This document shows positions 32,951-34,158 of a DNA stretch of 34,158 nt, piece after piece. The notes under the pieces were generated by a model. That model made no database searches. It worked only from the letters and a program-made list of their open reading frames with translations, and was not told where the DNA came from. Source of the stretch: an uncultured Selenomonadales bacterium. GTDB taxonomy: Bacteria > Bacillota > Clostridia > Christensenellales > QALW01. A program made the translations under genes and the position numbers. The stretch is taken from NCBI GenBank assembly GCA_905200615.1, contig CAJKLB010000024.1, positions 1 to 34,158 on the forward strand, in the 5' to 3' direction. How positions within the stretch are numbered: the first letter of the stretch is position 1; each line of letters begins with the position of its first letter.

Positions 32951-32988
32951 GTACGGTAGCAATGATACAAATTGCTACCGTACTTTTT
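32951..32988 (+). terminator. terminator of tRNA-Ser
   Basis: A perfect 13-bp stem (GTACGGTAGCAAT with ATTGCTACCGTAC), 7-base loop, then five T, six bases after the tRNA CCA. Confidence 0.95.
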
Positions 32989-33023
32989 AATTATTCCCTG
33001 TGATAATCCCTTGATATAAAGCC

Positions 33024-33075
33024 AAAAGCGAGGTTAGTGGGTTCAAATGTGAACCTGCCGACCTCGCTTTTTTTC
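33024..33075. terminator. long bidirectional hairpin at the edge of the accessory region
   Basis: An outer stem of 11 bp (AAAAGCGAGGT with ACCTCGCTTTT), a 4x4 internal loop and an inner GGTTC/GAACC stem with a 6-base loop. The plus strand has seven T after it and the minus strand has four. It may end transcription arriving from the right on the minus strand. Confidence 0.65.
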
Positions 33076-33129
33076 GTTTATGGAGTTTCTGGCAAACGCT
33101 GCCGCCGGAAAAAATGAACCCACTCTGCC

Positions 33130-33186
33130 GAACCTTTTAATTTTTCATAGAATAATTAAAAGGTTCGAGGAAAAATTAAAAGGTTC
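33130..33186. repeat. three-copy repeat forming two alternative hairpins
   Basis: GAACCTTTTAATTTTT (33130-33145) is an exact reverse complement of 33171-33186; a third copy (33151-33166) matches the latter at the last 12 bases. The first arm can pair with either downstream copy. It lies just beyond the stop of the GIY-YIG remnant on the minus strand. Confidence 0.7.
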
Positions 33187-33195
33187 ACCTACGGA

Positions 33196-33867
33196 TTATC
33201 TTGATTCGATTTCTTTTAATGGTTTTCCAACTGCATTTTTCCACATGGCGGGGCCACTAACGCTATACCCGGTAACGAAGTCGGCCGCCGCTGATGAGCT
33301 TGAAAAAAGGATATCTTCTGTTGTTGTCAAGTCTTTGACCTTTCCAGAATTGAAGTGCTTTTTCCGAAGTGCAATCGCACCTTTACTAAGAGACTTCTCC
33401 GACACCTTTTCGTTTACTACAGATCCGGCAAGAAGGACAAAACCCTCCGTTGTAACGATGCCGGTAGCTTTAGCAGCACCAGTGCTTAGATAAAGAATTT
33501 CATCATCTTGGGTGGAGCTTGATGTGTTTTGAACCGTAGGCTCAAGAACTTTATATCCCAATGCATTTATCAGGACTCGCACATTGTCAATGAACTCCTC
33601 CATCGCTGCAATATGAGCTTCTTTCATAACGGTACGACTGTAGGTGTTTTTAGTTAACACATTATATCGTTTGCACTCACGAGCAATCTGAACGAAACGG
33701 TCTTCAAGATAACGGATGAGAGCTTTGTTCAAATCACGACCTAAAAAGATAACCGCTGTTGTCCAGTAGAATTTCTCCTTTTCGGCATTGTAATCCCGAA
33801 TGTGCTGGATGAGCCTATCTTGTACAGTTTCGGATTCTCCGATATAATGCATATAGCAAGTCCCCAT
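33196..33867 (-). pseudogene. 5'-truncated GIY-YIG nuclease/DUF4357 gene
   Basis: The frame begins inside a GIY-YIG domain: the second motif (HYIGESETVQDRLIQHI) is present but the upstream G-I-Y strand is gone. What remains is the rest of the nuclease fold with TTAVIFLGRDLNKALIRYLEDRF (about residues 35-58), a linker, and a C-terminal DUF4357 domain (about 160-220; SSSSAAADFVTGYSVSGPAMWK). Intact relatives are accessory genes, often near restriction or mobile elements. The apparent ATG at 33867 lies in the overlapping remains of another gene and its first residues are not family sequence. The loss of the first catalytic motif makes nuclease activity unlikely. Confidence 0.75.
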
Positions 33868-34078
33868 TCAATTCGGCTCTTTTGGTACCAAATCCGACAT
33901 GACAATCGTTGAAGTCAAAATAGTTATCGCACCATTTTGCGTAGCGTTTTCTTCCACTCGATTCAGTCGGATATTCAATCTCTCCACAAATATCTGGGAG
34001 AGTCAGTGCTAATGCCAATGCGGATTGAAAAGCTTTATTTGCCACAGCTTCTTTTATATCGTTAATTTTCTCTTTCAT
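33815..34078 (-). pseudogene. 3'-truncated accessory gene of unknown function fused out of frame to the GIY-YIG remnant
   Basis: An excellent ribosome site (AAAGGAG) precedes the ATG at 34078. The first part (SALALALTLPDICGEIEYP, then KRYAKWCDNYF) resembles a small hypothetical family found in accessory DNA, which normally continues after a G-x-x-x-Y-x-L-R segment. Here the match stops at GDLLYAL (near residue 78) and the frame runs out after ten unrelated residues that are an off-frame reading of the GIY-YIG gene. A deletion joining the two genes near 33850-33862 explains both truncations. The family identification is from memory. Confidence 0.6.
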
Positions 34079-34095
34079 GCTATCGCTCCTTTCTT

Positions 34096-34158
34096 TATGA
34101 ATTTAAAATGATTCAGAGCCACAACGGGTGGATGTACTGCGGCGTTTACAGCGATGAG
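34096..34158 (+). pseudogene. possible fragment of a large serine recombinase, cut by the window edge
   Basis: The plus-strand frame reads YEFKMIQSHNGWMYCGVYSD and on, which resembles the resolvase-domain segment of large serine recombinases (pattern ..Y..xIQ-x-x-x-x-W-x-x-x-G-V-Y-x-D-E-G-I-S-G). The segment that would carry the catalytic Ser should lie about 30-40 residues upstream, but that DNA holds the start of the gene at 34078 on the other strand, so this would be 5'-truncated. It is a short match of about 20 residues; chance resemblance cannot be excluded. Confidence 0.4.

Noticed and set aside
33080..33493. 137-residue plus-strand frame opposite the GIY-YIG remnant
   Set aside because: It is antisense to recognisable DUF4357 sequence and includes the non-coding inverted repeats.
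1..34158. CRISPR array, rRNA genes or insertion sequence with transposase
   Set aside because: No regularly spaced repeats, no rRNA-like sequence and no transposase frame were seen.

Overview
The window looks like chromosome of an anaerobic, probably spore-forming Bacillota (Clostridia-type). Evidence: canonical TTGACA/TATAAT promoters and strong AGGAGG ribosome sites with some TTG/GTG starts; an oxygen-sensitive class III ribonucleotide reductase; the EcfA1-EcfA2-EcfT module followed by truA; VanW and YetF (DUF421) proteins; a CCA-encoded tRNA-Ser; and two tiny Cys-rich proteins preceded by sequences that match sporulation sigma-E and sigma-K promoter consensuses. No species is assigned.

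Layout. 1-1.4 kb: a small four-helix membrane protein and Cys-rich protein 1. 1.6-5.4 kb (minus): L-rhamnose isomerase, then a VanW protein and an SH3 protein that form an operon. 5.4-7.9 kb (plus): DUF421 and DUF4363 genes, overlapping, then an (alpha/alpha)6 glycosidase-like protein. 8.0-11.1 kb (minus): nrdD-nrdG-dut, an anaerobic dNTP-supply operon. It is divergent from a Crp/Fnr regulator (11.2 kb, plus) that runs into thiamine pyrophosphokinase. 12.8-17.5 kb (plus): two U32 'peptidase' family proteins of the RNA-hydroxylase type, in one operon with chorismate synthase and 3-dehydroquinate dehydratase. 17.9-25.5 kb (minus): nine overlapping or abutting genes (TIM-barrel isomerase, tcdA-like, SDR, prmA, rarA, ecfA1, ecfA2, ecfT, truA). 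25.7-29.3 kb (plus): MarR regulator and a fused ABC ATPase/permease. 29.4-30.1 kb: an apparently non-coding, decayed stretch. 30.1-32.7 kb: Cys-rich protein 2, an orphan MsmK/UgpC-type sugar ABC ATPase and a PHP-domain phosphoesterase. 32.85 kb: tRNA-Ser(CGA) with its own promoter and terminator. 33.0-34.16 kb: a scar of mobile or accessory DNA with two gene fragments fused out of frame and an apparent serine-recombinase fragment at the right edge.

The most notable readings are: (1) a perfect 16-bp inverted repeat centred at -41.5 from the predicted nrdD start site, next to a divergent Crp/Fnr gene, which is class II activator geometry; (2) U32 RNA hydroxylase-type genes sharing an operon with aroC and aroQ, which fits the reported prephenate dependence of those hydroxylations; (3) two Cys-rich double-hydrophobic-segment micro-proteins of one architecture with different sporulation-type promoters; (4) the deletion scar after the tRNA. 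Everything was read by eye; no database search was run.
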